Numbered from the stretch's first letter, positions 40,959 to 52,700 are shown. The stretch is 64,000 nucleotides of DNA from Rickettsia australis str. Phillips (GCF_000273745.1 NZ_AKVZ01000018.1:1-64000); one strand, 5' to 3'. A program made the numbers and translations. The notes: generated by a model not told the origin, from the letters alone.

Positions 40959-42437
40959 ATGAATTCTCATACAAAACAAAAAATAGGTGTTTTTGGGCTT
41001 GGTAAAACCGGTATATCGGTTTATGAAGAGCTGCAAGGTAAATGTGACGTAATTGTTTATGACGATTTAAAAGCAAATAGAGATATATTTAAAAAATTAT
41101 ATAGTAAAAGCGCTATTGTTGCTTTATCTGATTTAAGATGGCAAAATTTAGATAAAATTGTCTTAAGCCCTGGAATTTCTTTAACACATAAGATAGTAGG
41201 TATGGCAAAAAATTTTAATATTCCAATCACTTCCGATATAGATTTATTATTTGAAAAATCAAAAAATTTAAACTTTATCGCCATAACTGGTACAAACGGT
41301 AAAAGTACTACTACTGCTTTAATAAGCCATATCTTAAATATTAGCGGTTTAGACTATCAGGTTGCCGGTAATATTGGAGTTCCTGCTTTGCAAGCTAAAG
41401 CAAGTAAGAACGGATATGTACTTGAATTGTCTTCTTTTCAGCTAGATCTAGTAAAAATCTTTACAGCTAAAATAGCAGTGCTTCTTAATATAACTCCCGA
41501 CCATTTAGACAGACATCAGGATATGAACGGCTATATTGCAGCAAAATCCAAGATTTTTGATCGAATGGATAAAGATAGTTATGCAGTAATTAATATTGAT
41601 AATGATTATTGTCGTGAAATTTTTATAACATTGCAGCAGGAGCAACGTATAAAACTAATTCCTTTTTCGGTTACTAAAATTCTTGAAAACGGCATGTCGG
41701 TAGTTGATGATAAAATTAACGATAATTTTTTTGATAATATAAGGTTTGAATGCCAGTATAATTCAGAAAGCTTCAGACAAGATGAATTTCAAGGCAAGCC
41801 TGCGGAGCGCATAAAAATACGTGAGCACAGGCGAGACCTACAAAATTCGCTTGTATCAAGTTTTCTGAATTATACTATACCTTTTAATAAAAATTTGCAA
41901 GGAACTCATAATTATGAGAATATCGCTGCAAGTTATGCAGTAGCTAAAATAATAGGATTAGAACCTAAAAAAATACTTGAGTCTATAGGTAGTTTTCAAA
42001 GTTTACCTCATAGAATGCAATACATCGGTAGTATAAATAATATAAGTTTTTACAATGATAGTAAAGCGACAAATGCTATATCTGCCGTACAATCAATTAA
42101 AGCACTTGATAATATTTACTGGCTTGCGGGAGGAATCCCTAAAGAGGGTGGTATTGAAGGCATAAAGCCTTATTTCAGTAAAATTAAGAAAGCTTATTTT
42201 TATGGTCAAGCTAAAGAAATATTTGCAAATACTGCTAAGAATATAGTAGATTTTGTAATATGTGATAATCTTGAGCAGGCTTTCGATCTTGCTTATAAGG
42301 ATGCAGTAGGTGATAATGCGGAGGTGAAAAATATCTTGTTGGCACCTAGTTGTAGCTCATATGATCAGTTTAAAAATTTTGCAGAGCGTGGCGAGTGGTT
42401 TATAAAGTTGTGTAGTATACTATCACCCGTGGCGTGA
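40959..42437 (+). CDS. murD: UDP-MurNAc-L-Ala:D-Glu ligase, with an RPE insertion
   Basis: Adds D-Glu to UDP-MurNAc-L-Ala in the cytosol. The 492-aa product has the N-terminal UDP-binding fold ([10 protein letters not shown]), the ATP loop [12 protein letters not shown] (residues 111-122), [20 protein letters not shown], and a C-terminal domain with YNDSKATN. Residues about 268-305 ([16 protein letters not shown] ... SLVSSFLNY) are a palindromic-element peptide inserted between the ATPase core and the C-terminal part, explaining the length of 492 against about 450 normally. It is first in the murD-ftsW-murG group. Confidence 0.95.
   Translation: MNSHTKQKIGVFGLGKTGISVYEELQGKCDVIVYDDLKANRDIFKKLYSKSAIVALSDLRWQNLDKIVLSPGISLTHKIVGMAKNFNIPITSDIDLLFEKSKNLNFIAITGTNGKSTTTALISHILNISGLDYQVAGNIGVPALQAKASKNGYVLELSSFQLDLVKIFTAKIAVLLNITPDHLDRHQDMNGYIAAKSKIFDRMDKDSYAVINIDNDYCREIFITLQQEQRIKLIPFSVTKILENGMSVVDDKINDNFFDNIRFECQYNSESFRQDEFQGKPAERIKIREHRRDLQNSLVSSFLNYTIPFNKNLQGTHNYENIAASYAVAKIIGLEPKKILESIGSFQSLPHRMQYIGSINNISFYNDSKATNAISAVQSIKALDNIYWLAGGIPKEGGIEGIKPYFSKIKKAYFYGQAKEIFANTAKNIVDFVICDNLEQAFDLAYKDAVGDNAEVKNILLAPSCSSYDQFKNFAERGEWFIKLCSILSPVA
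41760..41873. repeat. RPE inside murD (in frame)
   Basis: A roughly 113-bp element; tcagaaagcttcagacaaga near 41765 is repeated in inverted form as tatcaagttttctgaatta near 41865. It matches the shorter copy in addB. Confidence 0.75.
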
Positions 42438-42473
42438 CTCATAGTACAGGACGGTTGTTAAAAAATTTTCGAT

Positions 42474-42606
42474 GTCATTCCCGCGAAAGCGGGGGGGAGC
42501 CTAGACTAAAAATCTTTAATTTTAAAGATTTTTTATTAGATAATTTTTGCAAATAAAGCTTCTTGAAGCTTTATTTAACTGGATTCCTGCCTCCCGCAGG
42601 AATGAC
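42474..42606. repeat. RPE between murD and ftsW
   Basis: gtcattcccgcgaaagcggg...ctcccgcaggaatgac, with a second inverted pair (aatcttt.../aaagatttt) and (aaataaagcttcttgaagct) inside. Confidence 0.75.
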
Positions 42607-42695
42607 ATAAAACGAAAAATGTCCGGTACTATAGGTTTGATCACGGTATGACCTCGAGCATGTTTTCTAATCCATGCAATAACATAAATATAGTC

Positions 42696-43829
42696 ATGAA
42701 TAACGAAATATCTAATAATTTTATAAAATTATGGTGGCGGAGTACCGATAGGCAAATAATAATTTCTTTAATTATCTTATTTGCTTTTAGTCTAATGCTT
42801 GTTACTACCTCAGGTTCGGCAGTAGCAAGTAGAATAGGGCTTGAAGAAAGTTATTTTGCATCTAGACAAATATTTTATTTAGCTGCTGCTTCAGGTCTTA
42901 TATTATTATTTTCATGTCTTAATAAAAAATGGTTAAGGCGTTTTGCAATAATTGGGTTTATTGCTAGTATAGTTTTATTAATAGCAGTTAAATTTTTGGG
43001 CTATGAAGTAAAAGGAGCAGTGCGATGGATTAATATTCTAGGTCTATCTATTCAACCTTCGGAATTTATCAAACCGTTTTTTGCAGTTGTTACGGGCTGG
43101 ATATTGTCGCTGAAATTTAATGATGATTTTCCAAGTTTTACAATTTGTATAATATTTTATTCTATTGTTGCTATTCTCTTAATTATTCAGCCCGATTTTG
43201 GAATGCTTGTAATGATTACGGCAGTTTTCGGTATTCAGCTATTTATTGCGGGTATGCCGATATTTTGGATTGTGCTAGCCGGTTTTTTAGGAATGATAGG
43301 AGTAACTATTGCTTATTTTTGGTTACCTCACGTAACGCAAAGAATTAATTCATTTTTAGATCCTGATAGTAGTGAGAATTATCAAGTTAGTAAGTCTCTT
43401 AAGGCTTTTGAGCATGGCGGTTTATATGGACGCGGTCCAGGAGAGGGAGCAGTAAAGCAGGTACTACCTGACTCACATACAGATTTTATTTTTGCTGTAG
43501 CAGGTGAGGAGTTTGGAGCTATTATTTGCCTGATTGTTATAGGTATATTTGCTTTTATAGTATTAAGAAGTCTTATTAAATTGTTAAACGAAACAGATAA
43601 ATTTGTACAATTCGCTGCTAGCGGTATAATTGCACAATTAGGGCTTCAGGCGATAATTAATATGGGCGTAACTTTGCATTTATTACCTACTAAAGGTATG
43701 ACATTGCCGTTTATTAGTTACGGTGGTTCTTCAACGCTTGCAATAGCTATCGCTACCGGTATGCTGCTTGGATTTACAAGACACCGAATTCCTTTAAATT
43801 CGTACAAAATTCGTAATGTTGAAATATGA
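42696..43829 (+). CDS. ftsW: Septal peptidoglycan glycosyltransferase FtsW
   Basis: SEDS-family polymerase of division septum glycan. The 377-aa product has ten predicted helices and the SEDS signatures [23 protein letters not shown] and QPDFGML, with [24 protein letters not shown] near the end. The frame is open from 42648, but the ATG at 42696 matches the family start and avoids RPE-derived sequence. Its TGA overlaps the murG start (ATGA). Confidence 0.94.
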   Translation: MNNEISNNFIKLWWRSTDRQIIISLIILFAFSLMLVTTSGSAVASRIGLEESYFASRQIFYLAAASGLILLFSCLNKKWLRRFAIIGFIASIVLLIAVKFLGYEVKGAVRWINILGLSIQPSEFIKPFFAVVTGWILSLKFNDDFPSFTICIIFYSIVAILLIIQPDFGMLVMITAVFGIQLFIAGMPIFWIVLAGFLGMIGVTIAYFWLPHVTQRINSFLDPDSSENYQVSKSLKAFEHGGLYGRGPGEGAVKQVLPDSHTDFIFAVAGEEFGAIICLIVIGIFAFIVLRSLIKLLNETDKFVQFAASGIIAQLGLQAIINMGVTLHLLPTKGMTLPFISYGGSSTLAIAIATGMLLGFTRHRIPLNSYKIRNVEI

Positions 43830-44973
43830 AAAAAATAATTTTAGTAGCAGGTGGTACGGGCGGGCATTTTTTTCCGGCTGTTGCTCTTGGGGAAGAATTA
43901 TTGAAACGTGGATATGAAGTTCATTTTATTACTGATTTAAGATGCCAAAAATATATAAATCAGAATATGGGGTTAATTTTTCATATCTTAGATTTAAAAC
44001 GCTCAAGTAATATTTTTTTATTTTTACCAAACTTATCAATTGCGATCTTAAAAGCTATTAAATTATTATATAATATCAGATCTTCAGCTATTATAGGATT
44101 TGGCAGTTATCCTGTTATATCTTCGATATTTGCGGCAGTTTTTTTAAGAGTACCGATTATAATTCATGAACAAAATTCTTACCTCGGGAAAGTTAATAAA
44201 TTTTTTGCAAGCTTTGCTAAAAAGATAGCTATTTCTTATGAAGATGTAAAAAATTTACCGGAATTTGTAAAAAATAAAATAGTAGTTACCGGTGGGATAG
44301 TTAGGGAGAATATTAGGGAGTTGGATTCTGTAGTGTACTCAGTGTCACCCCGTGGCTTGATCACGGGGTCCAAAAAAATAAAAAAAGACTGGATTCCGTG
44401 GTCAAGCCACGGAATGACAAGCTTTTTACTATATTAATCTTTGGCGGTAGTCAAGGAGCTACGTTATTTTCAGAGCTGATACCTGCAAGTATCCAAATTT
44501 TGATGCGAAAACAACCAAATCTTAAATTAAATATAATCCAGCAAGCCGCATTAGGTGATCAAGTAAAAATAAAAGATATATACTCGAAATTAAACATTAA
44601 TTATGAATTTGCCGAATTTTTTGATAATATGGCATTGCAATATAAAGAAGCCGATATAGTGATTTCAAGGGCAGGCGCATCTACTATAGCAGAATTGACC
44701 TATATAGGGTTGCCGGCAATCTTTATTCCACTGCCTAGTGCTGCGGATAATCATCAATATTACAATGCAAAATTATTGGAAGATAAAAAAGCAGGATGGT
44801 GTTTAGAGCAGAGTGATATTTCTGCAGGAAAATTAGCAGATAAAATACTCGATTTGATAAGTAATCCAAAGATATTAGAAGATGCTTCACAAAATTTATT
44901 AAAAAGAAGAAAAGAAGGGCATGTGTTGTTAAGTGATTTAATAGAAGGAGTGATTTGTCACTCCGTGGCTTGA
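43826..44973 (+). pseudogene. murG: Lipid II glycosyltransferase MurG, split by an RPE with a frame change
   Basis: MurG adds GlcNAc to lipid I, making lipid II. The N-terminal 170 codons include [19 protein letters not shown] and [14 protein letters not shown]. The C-terminal 185 codons include [30 protein letters not shown] and [15 protein letters not shown] palindromic element (44343-44418) sits between the halves and carries a frame change: the front frame ends at 44437, the rear starts near 44398. One extra A in either A7 run (44372-44378 or 44380-44386) joins them through [18 protein letters not shown] into a continuous 382-codon gene. A second RPE overlaps the 3' end. Because MurG is essential in wall-making bacteria, a sequencing artefact or slippage is likely. 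Confidence 0.85.
44343..44418. repeat. RPE inside murG with two A7 runs
   Basis: gtcaccccgtggcttgatca...ggtcaagccacggaatgac, with caaaaaaataaaaaaag as the loop. The host frame changes within it. Confidence 0.85.
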
Positions 44974-45034
44974 GACCCCAGGGTCCAGAAAAAAATAAAA
45001 AAGACTGGATCCTGTGGTCAAGCCACGGGATGAC
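44957..45034. repeat. RPE covering the 3' end of murG
   Basis: gtcactccgtggcttgagac...ggtcaagccacgggatgac. murG ends inside it (stop at 44971-44973), so the last few residues (CHSVA) come from the element. Confidence 0.8.
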
Positions 45035-45175
45035 AGTAAGGCACGCAACAATATCAAAAATACCTCAGAATAGCAATAATTTAATTAAGTGCACAGCAGT
45101 TCGGTTCTTTATCCTTGCAAAACTGGCTATTATGTGGCATTAATCATAATAAAAGTTTTGGAATAATATAAATAT

Positions 45176-45832
45176 ATGTTTAAAAAAATTATAATATTAT
45201 TTTTAGGAATGTTTTTACTTTCAGCTTGTACTGATAATTTGAGAAGCTATTTTCAAAGATCCGCAAATAATAGATTGGTTGATAGTAAAGGTGCTAAAGG
45301 CGGCAAAAGAAAACCAGTATATAATAATAAATATATTACTTTAGCTAAAAAGAATATTATAGAAGATAATCTTGATTATGATAACGACGATGATGATGAC
45401 TATGATAGCGATAGTCCTTTAAGAGGAGAGAGAATCGATCCTGTAAAGAGAAATCGTGAAATGTATCTTAAGATGATTAAAAGGGATATAGCAAGGCAAA
45501 AAGCAGAGTCCGGCTTCGCTGAATCCGATGATGGTATGACTTTAAGTAGAGCAAATAAAAAGGTGAGAAAAGACGATAGCGATAAAGAAAAAAAGATGCA
45601 AGAGGAATTAAATCAGATAAAAGCAATGCTTAGAGAAACTAAGCGTGATATATCAAAATATACTTGTCCAAATGCTGCGGTAAACCAAAATTATGCACCA
45701 CCCGTTACAAATTATGAACCTGTAAATTATCCACCATTAAAAAATAGTAAGCCGTATAATAACAATTCTAAGGTAAAGCAAAAATTTATCCGTGAAGATT
45801 ATGATGACGTTAGTAATGCTTGTTCGATATAA
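45176..45832 (+). CDS. Acidic, low-complexity lipoprotein
   Basis: A 218-aa lipoprotein with signal and lipobox LSAC (Cys18). Residues 65-80 are an acidic run ([12 protein letters not shown]), followed by a helical, charged stretch rich in Lys and Glu (about 105-160, possible coiled coil: [20 protein letters not shown]), and a proline/tyrosine-rich tail. No family recognised. The composition suggests a flexible envelope protein, perhaps surface-exposed or a metal binder; this is inference. It is the last gene before a long decayed region. Confidence 0.7.
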   Translation: MFKKIIILFLGMFLLSACTDNLRSYFQRSANNRLVDSKGAKGGKRKPVYNNKYITLAKKNIIEDNLDYDNDDDDDYDSDSPLRGERIDPVKRNREMYLKMIKRDIARQKAESGFAESDDGMTLSRANKKVRKDDSDKEKKMQEELNQIKAMLRETKRDISKYTCPNAAVNQNYAPPVTNYEPVNYPPLKNSKPYNNNSKVKQKFIREDYDDVSNACSI

Positions 45833-45927
45833 TATATGTCATATATTTATCACTATCAATAGGTTTATTATTTTTCTTAAGTAAGAATATTATTTTTTAA
45901 TAAAAATTAATATTTTAATATAGAAAT

Positions 45928-46548
45928 ATGTTAAATTTATTAATAGGTATATTATAAAAAGTAAACTCTCAGCAAGTACTTCTAGTCTTATCTCTATAAA
46001 AGGTCTTCAAAATCCTATTGTTGCTGAAATAAAGGAATTAACAAAAATTACATTTTAAAGATCAAGAGCTTGAAAAAGCTTACGGGATGGCTTCAGATGA
46101 TGTTTCTATTTAAGCAACAAGGGAACAGATATTATATGCTTTAAAAGCTGTAGAATCTGCAAAACAACATTTGATAGACAAGACACAAGAATTTTGTAAT
46201 CAATTAAATGACTATGGCATTTGTGTTGCTTACTCATTTGCTCATTATAAAAGAAGCGGTAAGGACATATTAGAATTTGTATCACCTTATTTATTAAAAA
46301 ACGCATCTGATATGGAATATATTAAGGCTTATATTCCTGAAGCATATATAAAAGAGAGTAATACAAATGATGCTATGGAATTACTTGGTACACGAGAAGT
46401 AAGAAATTATTTAGCAGAGGCTGATAAGCTCGCAAGCAAATCTCCTGTACCGTCTACCACTTCTAAAATGGATAAATTTAATTATGATAGTGATGAAATT
46501 ACGGTTGCCGGAGAAGAGAACACGACGCCGCATACTGAACAACCTTGA
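45928..46548 (+). pseudogene. Decayed gene of unknown function
   Basis: Trace from about 45928 through SKLSASTSSLISIKGLQNP and VAEIKELTK, a one-base shift near 46050 (an extra A in an A5), then DQELEKAYGMASDDVSI, an in-frame TAA near 46113, then ATREQILYALKAVESAKQHL. The rest is open to 46548 (125 codons from ATG 46171, with GICVAYSFAHYKRSGKDILEF). No family recognised; the sequence is helical and soluble. The start is uncertain. The short surviving frame lacks a ribosome-binding site. Confidence 0.5.
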
Positions 46549-46552
46549 TAAC

Positions 46553-46652
46553 GCTGTCACCCCATGGCTTGTCCATGGGATCAAAATACTAATATTATTA
46601 GTATTTTTAGTTATTTTTCTAGATATCTTGGTCAAGCTACGGTATGATACCG
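46553..46652. repeat. RPE after the decayed gene at 45.9-46.5 kb
   Basis: cgctgtcaccccatggcttg ... gtcaagctacggtatgatac, an inverted pair with a ctaatattattag core. Confidence 0.65.
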
Positions 46653-46689
46653 AACGAGTTTCTTGAGCCATACAACATTAGACTTCTGG

Positions 46690-46800
46690 CATAACTTGTT
46701 TCTCAAGGTAATTTGTGCGTCAATCCTAGCCCCTCATCCTTATGTACTATAGTGTACGCTGCAGTTCTGTGCTTCGTGTTTCCTTCAAATTCCTCTTTAT
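46690..46800. repeat. RPE1-family element
   Basis: Aligns with the RPE1 copy in coxB: aggtaattt, tcctta tgtactatagtg and ccttcaaattcctct are shared. It abuts the 3' end of the decayed RND pump gene and may have altered its last codons. Confidence 0.65.
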
Positions 46801-46803
46801 GAA

Positions 46804-49696
46804 CTACATTATGCAAGAGTCTAATGTTAATCTTTCCAATTTAATTCCGTATAGGTTGCTAATTTCAGCTTTATAATTGCTATTTTTTAGCCATTTCTTA
46901 GCTGCTTCCAAATACAAGAAGATTATCGGCGTAATATAAAGAGTAAGTAGTTGCGATGTGAGTAACCCACCGACTACGGCAAGTCCTAGAGACCTTCTCT
47001 CAGCACCAGTAGCTCCGACTCCAAGGGCAATAGGAATAGCTCCCATTAATGCGGCTATGGTAGTCATCGTAATCGGTCTGAATCTTATTATACATGGCTT
47101 CATGCGAAAATTTATTGTCGGTACGTTCAAGTTCCAAAGCAAAATCGATAATCATGATAGCGTTTTTCTTAACGATACCGATTAGCATTATAAGTCCGAC
47201 AAACCCGTACATATCAAGTTCGCTATTAAATATTAGTAGAGTGAGTAATGCTCCAAATATAGCGGTAGATAGCTCTGAAAGTATGGTTATAGGATGCACA
47301 AAACTCTCATATAACATACCAAGGATAATGTAAATAACTATAACGGCAAGTCCAAGCAATAAGCCAAGAGCAGAAAAAGACGACTGAAATGCCTGAGCCG
47401 TTCCTTGAAAGCTTCCGGTAATCGTAGCCGGAATTTGTAAGTCTCTTATTGCCTGATTAACTTTTGGAACGGCATCACTAATTGAATACCCGCCTTGTAG
47501 GTTAAATGATACTGTAACCGAAGGTAATTGCCCGAAATGTGAAATACTAAGCAGATCAACAATATTAACAATTTTAGTAATGGTAGTTAGCGGTACTAAA
47601 TTGCCGCTTGCAGAGTTAATATTGACTAAAGATGACATTGATGAATCTATTTGATATTTAAGGTCTAGCTCTAAAATAATGTCATATTGAGCTGTTGGGG
47701 TATATAATGTTGAAATCTGCTCAGCACCGTAAGCTGCATATAGGATATTCTGTATTTGTTCGATTGATATACCGAGTTTTGCATCCTTATATCTATCAAT
47801 CTGTACTAAAGTTTGTGGTTGTGCTATTTGTAAGTCCGAAGTTACGTCAATAAAACTTGGCATCCGTGCAAGCTTGTCTTTTAATTTCGGTGTAAAGTTA
47901 AATAGCTCGTCTTGATCGAGTCCTTGCATAGTATATTGATATTGGCTTTTTATTGCTTGTCCGCCAATCGTAATAGTCGGTATGTTTTGAATATATACCT
48001 ACTAGATGATCTAGTTTTGAGCGTAACTGGTCTATAACTGCATCAGCTCCTATTCTTTGATTTCTTAGTTTTAAGCTAATAAAAATCGTACCTTGGTTAA
48101 CGGCATAGTTCCTACCAGAAACACCTGCGGCCGAAAAGAATGAATCTATGTTATGGTTTTTAAGTAATACATTATATTAAAAGTTTTTTTATATTTTCTT
48201 GGATCCCGCGATCAAGTCGTGGGATGACAGACGTAGTCTTTTCCTCACAATGACAATCCTTCAAAAACACATTACATAACATTGGCGCTACGGTTATCGA
48301 GATAACTCTCGAAAGTAAAATAGCGGTAGTAATAATAACAGCAAGTTCGTGTAGTCATTTCCTAAAATTCCGCTCATAAATAATATCGGTATGAATACCG
48401 CCATTAGTGATAGAGTCATTGAGACGATAGTCAATCCTATTTCTTTAGTACATTAATATATGCTGCTATTTTATTCTTGCCTTTTTTCATATGTTATGTG
48501 ATATTTTCAAGCACTACTATTGCATCGTCTACTATAAACCCCATTGCAAGCGTTAGAGCCATTAAAGACATATTATCGATGCTATAACCGAATAGATATA
48601 TAAAGGCAAAAGTACCGACAATCGATAAAGGAAGAGCAATAGTCGGAATAATCACGGACCGTAAATGATACAGAAAGAGAAATATAGCAATCACTACAAG
48701 TATTAAAGCGGGTAGCATCGTAAAATTGGCATCATTGACCGATGCTCTGATAGAAATTGACCTATCAAACATGATATTAATATTAACACCCTCAGGGATT
48801 TGTTTGCGGAGTAACGGTAATACTTCTTTTATAGAGTCAACTATTTCAATAGTGTTAGTATCGGGCTGTTTCTGAATAGCAAGTATTAATCCAGGTTTAT
48901 CTCTATACCAAGTGGCTATTTTATTGTGAGCTACGCTATCGATGGCTTTACCGATCTTTTTAAGAAAAAGCGTATTACCGTTTTTATAGGTTAATATTAA
49001 ATCATTATATTCTTTAGCATTTTGTAGTTGCCCGGGGCTCTAATGCTCGAGTAGATATCTTGACCGTATAAAGCTCCAGTCGGTAAATTAACGTTAGCAG
49101 AGCTGATAATATTCGATACTTGGTTAAGCCATAGATTATTTGCTGCCATCTTAACCAGATCAACTTGTACACGCACTGCATATTGTTATGAGCCGTACAC
49201 TTGTACCTGTGTAACACCCGGTAACATTGATAAACGTTCAGCCATAATTGTTTCAGCGTAATAGTTCCACAGTATATAAAGGGAGAGTATCAGAGGTTAA
49301 AGATAAATAAAATATAGGTGCATCGACAGGATTTACTTTACGATATGAGGGTGTAGTAGGTAAGTCGTGCGGTAGCTGCTTGTACGTCTTGTGCCGATGC
49401 GGCTATATCACGATCTCAATTAAACTGCAAAGTAATTTGAGTAGTGCCGTTACTGTTAACCGAACTCATCGAATCAATATCGGATATCGTCGAGAACTGC
49501 TTTTCAAGCGGTAATGCAACTGAAGATGCCATAGTGGTTGGGTCAAGCTTACTGAAACCTGAATAGTCGGAAAATCGATGTCAGGTAAAACGCTGACTGG
49601 TAATAGATTATAGCTGAATGCTCCAAACAGCAAAATAGTCACCATGAATAAGGTAGCAAGAACCGGACGCTTAATAAATATTTCTGAAATACTCAA
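46804..49696 (-). pseudogene. RND efflux transporter (AcrB/MdtB-like), heavily decayed
   Basis: The start reads [18 protein letters not shown], diagnostic of inner-membrane RND pumps, from a TTG at 49696. Pieces follow in changing frames: [20 protein letters not shown], a stop in FN*DRD, then VILVVIAIFLFLYHLRSVIIPTI (48494-48772), QGLDQDELFNFTPKLKDKLA ... (47000-47929) and MRFRPITMTTIAALMGAIP (to 46804). At least six frameshifts or stops are present, plus an RPE fragment at 48205-48232. It was once an about 1000-aa pump. It forms an operon with the adaptor and outer-membrane genes upstream. Confidence 0.9.
48205..48232. repeat. RPE fragment in the decayed RND gene
   Basis: ggatcccgcgatcaagtcgt gggatgac, one palindromic unit in the decayed pump gene. 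Confidence 0.6.
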
Positions 49697-49708
49697 TTAT
49701 TCCTCACA

Positions 49709-49890
49709 CCTGTCATTCCGTGGCTTGTCCACGGAATCCAGTAATACAAGTTACAAATATAGCAAATTTTGTTTTATGTCATTCCGCGAAAGCGGGAATC
49801 CAGTAATTACAAATTGTATACATAGTAAGTTTTTAAAATTAAAAGCTCGCTTTATCTTGGATTCCCGCCTGCACGGACATGACATAGGAA
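49709..49890. repeat. RPEs between RND and adaptor pseudogenes
   Basis: gtcattccgtggcttgtcca followed by tgtcattccgcgaaagcggg and gattcccgcctgcacggaca tgacat, at least two elements in tandem. Confidence 0.7.
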
Positions 49891-49901
49891 GTAAGAATAA
49901 A

Positions 49902-50992
49902 CTACTCCTCCCTAACACTCACCTCTACTCCGTTAGATAATCATAGTGGCCCGTTGGTGATTAGCGTTGCACCCTCATCTATACCGCTTTTAATAACAAT
50001 AAAATCATCATTAGAAAAAACTTATATCTATATTCTTGACCACGTCCTTATTGTCTTTATCGATCACAAATACATCAGGTCTTTGATCATTAGTTTGCAT
50101 CGCCTTAGACGGAACTATTAGAGCATCTTTTTCTGTGTAGATGCGTAATGATACACGTACGAATTGCCCAGGCCATAATATTTCATCTTGGTTAGGTTAG
50201 AGTTGCTTTGACTTTTATAGTGCCACTATTTGGATCAATTGCATTGTCGACAATGACTATCTCACCGTCTTTAATTTCTTGATCGTTTACGGTTCTAACC
50301 GTCAAAGCCAAGTTATAAGATTTTTGAGATTTATTAATACAGTCTAGATATTTTTCAGGTACGGAAAAACTGACATAAATAGGTGAGATGGTATTTATAG
50401 TGACAAGATTTGCAAAATATGGTGACACTAAATCACCTATATCAACATTACTCTCACTAAGTTTACCGTCAAAAGGAGCTACTATTTTTGAATACTCGAT
50501 TTGTAAATTAGCATCTGCAATAATTGCTTTATCAAGTTCAACAGCAGCCCCAAGCATATTCATATTAGTTAGCATCTGTAAATATTGCTCTTCCGAAACG
50601 GCTTTTTCTTCATATAAAGCACGATATCTTGTTTCTTCTTTTATAGCATTTTTGAGGTTATAAGTATCACTTAGTAAATTTGCTTGTGCTTGATGTAATT
50701 GATTTTGAAACGGACGAGAATCGATTTTATATAATAAATCACCTGCTGTTACTTCTTGTCCATCATCAAAATTTACACTTAATATTTGTCATGTAACTTG
50801 AGGTCTAATATCGGCACTTTGGTAAGTTTCAGCCGCTCCTGCAAGCTCTATCACATAAGGTACGTCTTTTCTGATAACTTTTGTTACTTCAACCGGAGCT
50901 GCTATAGTAATTTGTTTACTGCTTTTATGATGATGTTTTATTACCCAAACCACTAATATTACTATTAGCACTAGTAATGTTATCAATATCAA
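49902..50992 (-). pseudogene. RND membrane-fusion (adaptor) protein, decayed
   Basis: Adaptor linking RND pump and outer-membrane channel. N-terminal anchor ILITLLVLIVILVVWVIKHH then IAAPVEVTKVIRKDVPYVIELAG; a stop at 50789; the middle 50192-50575 has AIIADANLQIEYSKIVAPFDGKL and NIDGLVSP-like lipoyl/barrel sequence; the end reads DDFIVIKSGIDEGATLITNG, a stop, then LSNGVEVSVRE to TAG 49902. Upstream of the TTG the frame extends to ATA-AGC-AGA-AAT where an ATG start would be expected, right at the edge of an RPE. Confidence 0.85.
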
Positions 50993-51011
50993 ATTCTTTA
51001 ATGTGTTTGTG

Positions 51012-52507
51012 TTATTTCTGCTTATTTATGTCATTCCCGCCTACGCGGGAATGACATAAATAAGCCATGCAACAAGGCTTGCAGTCGCTCGCAATGACGT
51101 TGCTCGTACTACCACTCTCTCTTCCGAGTGTATGGAAAATATTAACCATAGAACTTAGCTGTAAAAGCTTTATAGCCACCCAGTCAATTTCGTTTTGTAG
51201 TATGTTTTGTTTAGTGGTAAGCACTGTTAAGTAATCTATATTACCTCGTTTATAACACTGATCAGCAAGCTTAAATATAGATGTTAAAGCTGCTTCATTT
51301 TGTTGCCAAATATGCAAATTATTACTTGATGTTTGTTCAAACGATAAAGCATCCATAACTTGCCCGAAAGCTGTGCATACTACTGATTTATATGCGGCCA
51401 CATATTGCTTTTTAACACTTGCGGCAATTTGTACATTAGTTCTAGTTTTGCCAAAATCAAAAATAGGTCCTGTTATGTTGCCACCCACCTGCAAGTCTCA
51501 GTTGAGTTAGTAAATAGAGTATTAAGTTTATTGTTACCGAATCCTAATAAACCTGTTAAAGAAATTTGCAGAAAATAAGTAGCTTTTATTGCTTTTAAGT
51601 TTGCATCTGCTGCTAGTAAATTCTGCTCTGCTGCTTTAATATCCGGTCTTTGCTCTAAAAGTTCTGACGGTAATATTTTAGGTAATACCGGTAGAGCAGG
51701 GAAATAATCTATCGGTTTATCACGATAAATTAAGCCGTTTACTATATTTTCAGGAGTTCTACCTACTTAAAATTTTTAAAGCAGTTTCCTGCTTGTGCCT
51801 TTGTTATTTTAAAGGTGGCAATGATAAATTAGTAAGTGCAAGCTCGGAAGCAGCTTCACTCACCGGTATTAAATCACCTACGCTAAGATTATAATTTCTG
51901 ATTTAATTTATAAATTTCCGTTTGAGTTTCAATTAGTTTTTTAGTTAGATATATTTGTTTGTCTAATGCTAAAAGATTAAAGTAATTTATAATGACGTTA
52001 CTTATAACTGATAAACGTACCACTGCCTTGCTATACTCGCTTGTAAGGAAAGTTTTTTAGCTGACTCTCTAGCATTTGCGGCAGTTCCTCATAAGTCTAA
52101 TTCTTATTAAGTACGCTTGCTAGCCTGAAATTATTAGAAAATCTTGACTCATTAGGTACTTTTGTTTCATTGCTATTTTTTGTTCAATTTGCTCCGCCTT
52201 GTAAATTGATTTGCGGGAATCTATAAGAATTAACAAAGTTAAGTTGAGCTTTTGCTGCTAGCACATTACTCATTGCCAGCTAAATATCAGAGTTATTGTT
52301 TAATGATTCTTTAATTAGCTCATTTAATATTGCGTCGTTAAATTGTAACCACCACTTGGATGATGTATTATCTTTCTGTTCTATAGAATAATTATTCCAA
52401 CTATTAGGTAATGAGAGATTCGGTATAGTATTATTTTGTTTAGTACTACAACTACATAGAAGAAATGATGAAATCGATAAAACTAGTATGTTATTCTTCA
52501 TTGTCAT
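51012..52507 (-). pseudogene. Outer-membrane efflux lipoprotein (OprM/TolC-like), decayed
   Basis: Starts with a lipoprotein signal (LSISSFLLCSC) and SLPNSWNNYSIEQKD ... KWWLQFNDAILNELI, the usual N-terminus of NodT-type outer-membrane factors. Several frameshifts and stops follow. The C-terminal piece (51012-51494) has VGGNITGPIFDFGKTRTNVQ and AAYKSVVCTAFGQVMDAL, the second TolC repeat, and ends in RPE-encoded residues (CHSRVGGND). First gene of a decayed tripartite efflux operon. Confidence 0.88.
51028..51105. repeat. RPE at the 3' end of the decayed TolC-like gene
   Basis: Short perfect palindrome tgtcattcccgcctacgcgg gaatgaca (51028-51056), followed by a second arm, catgcaacaaggcttgcagt ... 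ctcgcaatgacg. Confidence 0.8.
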
Positions 52508-52612
52508 CCCGTGGCTTGACCACGGGGTCTAGTTAAAAATGGTAAAACAACGTATATAATAAGTTATTTTCTGGATACCGAGTGCTTTTTTTGATCCACG
52601 CAGGAATGAGAT
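52503..52612. repeat. RPE upstream of the decayed TolC-like gene
   Basis: gtcatcccgtggcttgacca cggggtct ... tttgatccacgcaggaatga, arms of two element types around the promoter side of the decayed efflux operon. Confidence 0.65.
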
Positions 52613-52700
52613 AAAACTCTTTAGCAGGTTCATTAAAATAAATTAATATTATTTATGAATCTTTAAACTATTATGTCAATATAGACTATTATTTTTTCAA

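Noticed and set aside
44955..45143. A 62-codon ORF after murG.
   Set aside because: It is built from the RPE at the murG 3' end and has no ribosome-binding site.
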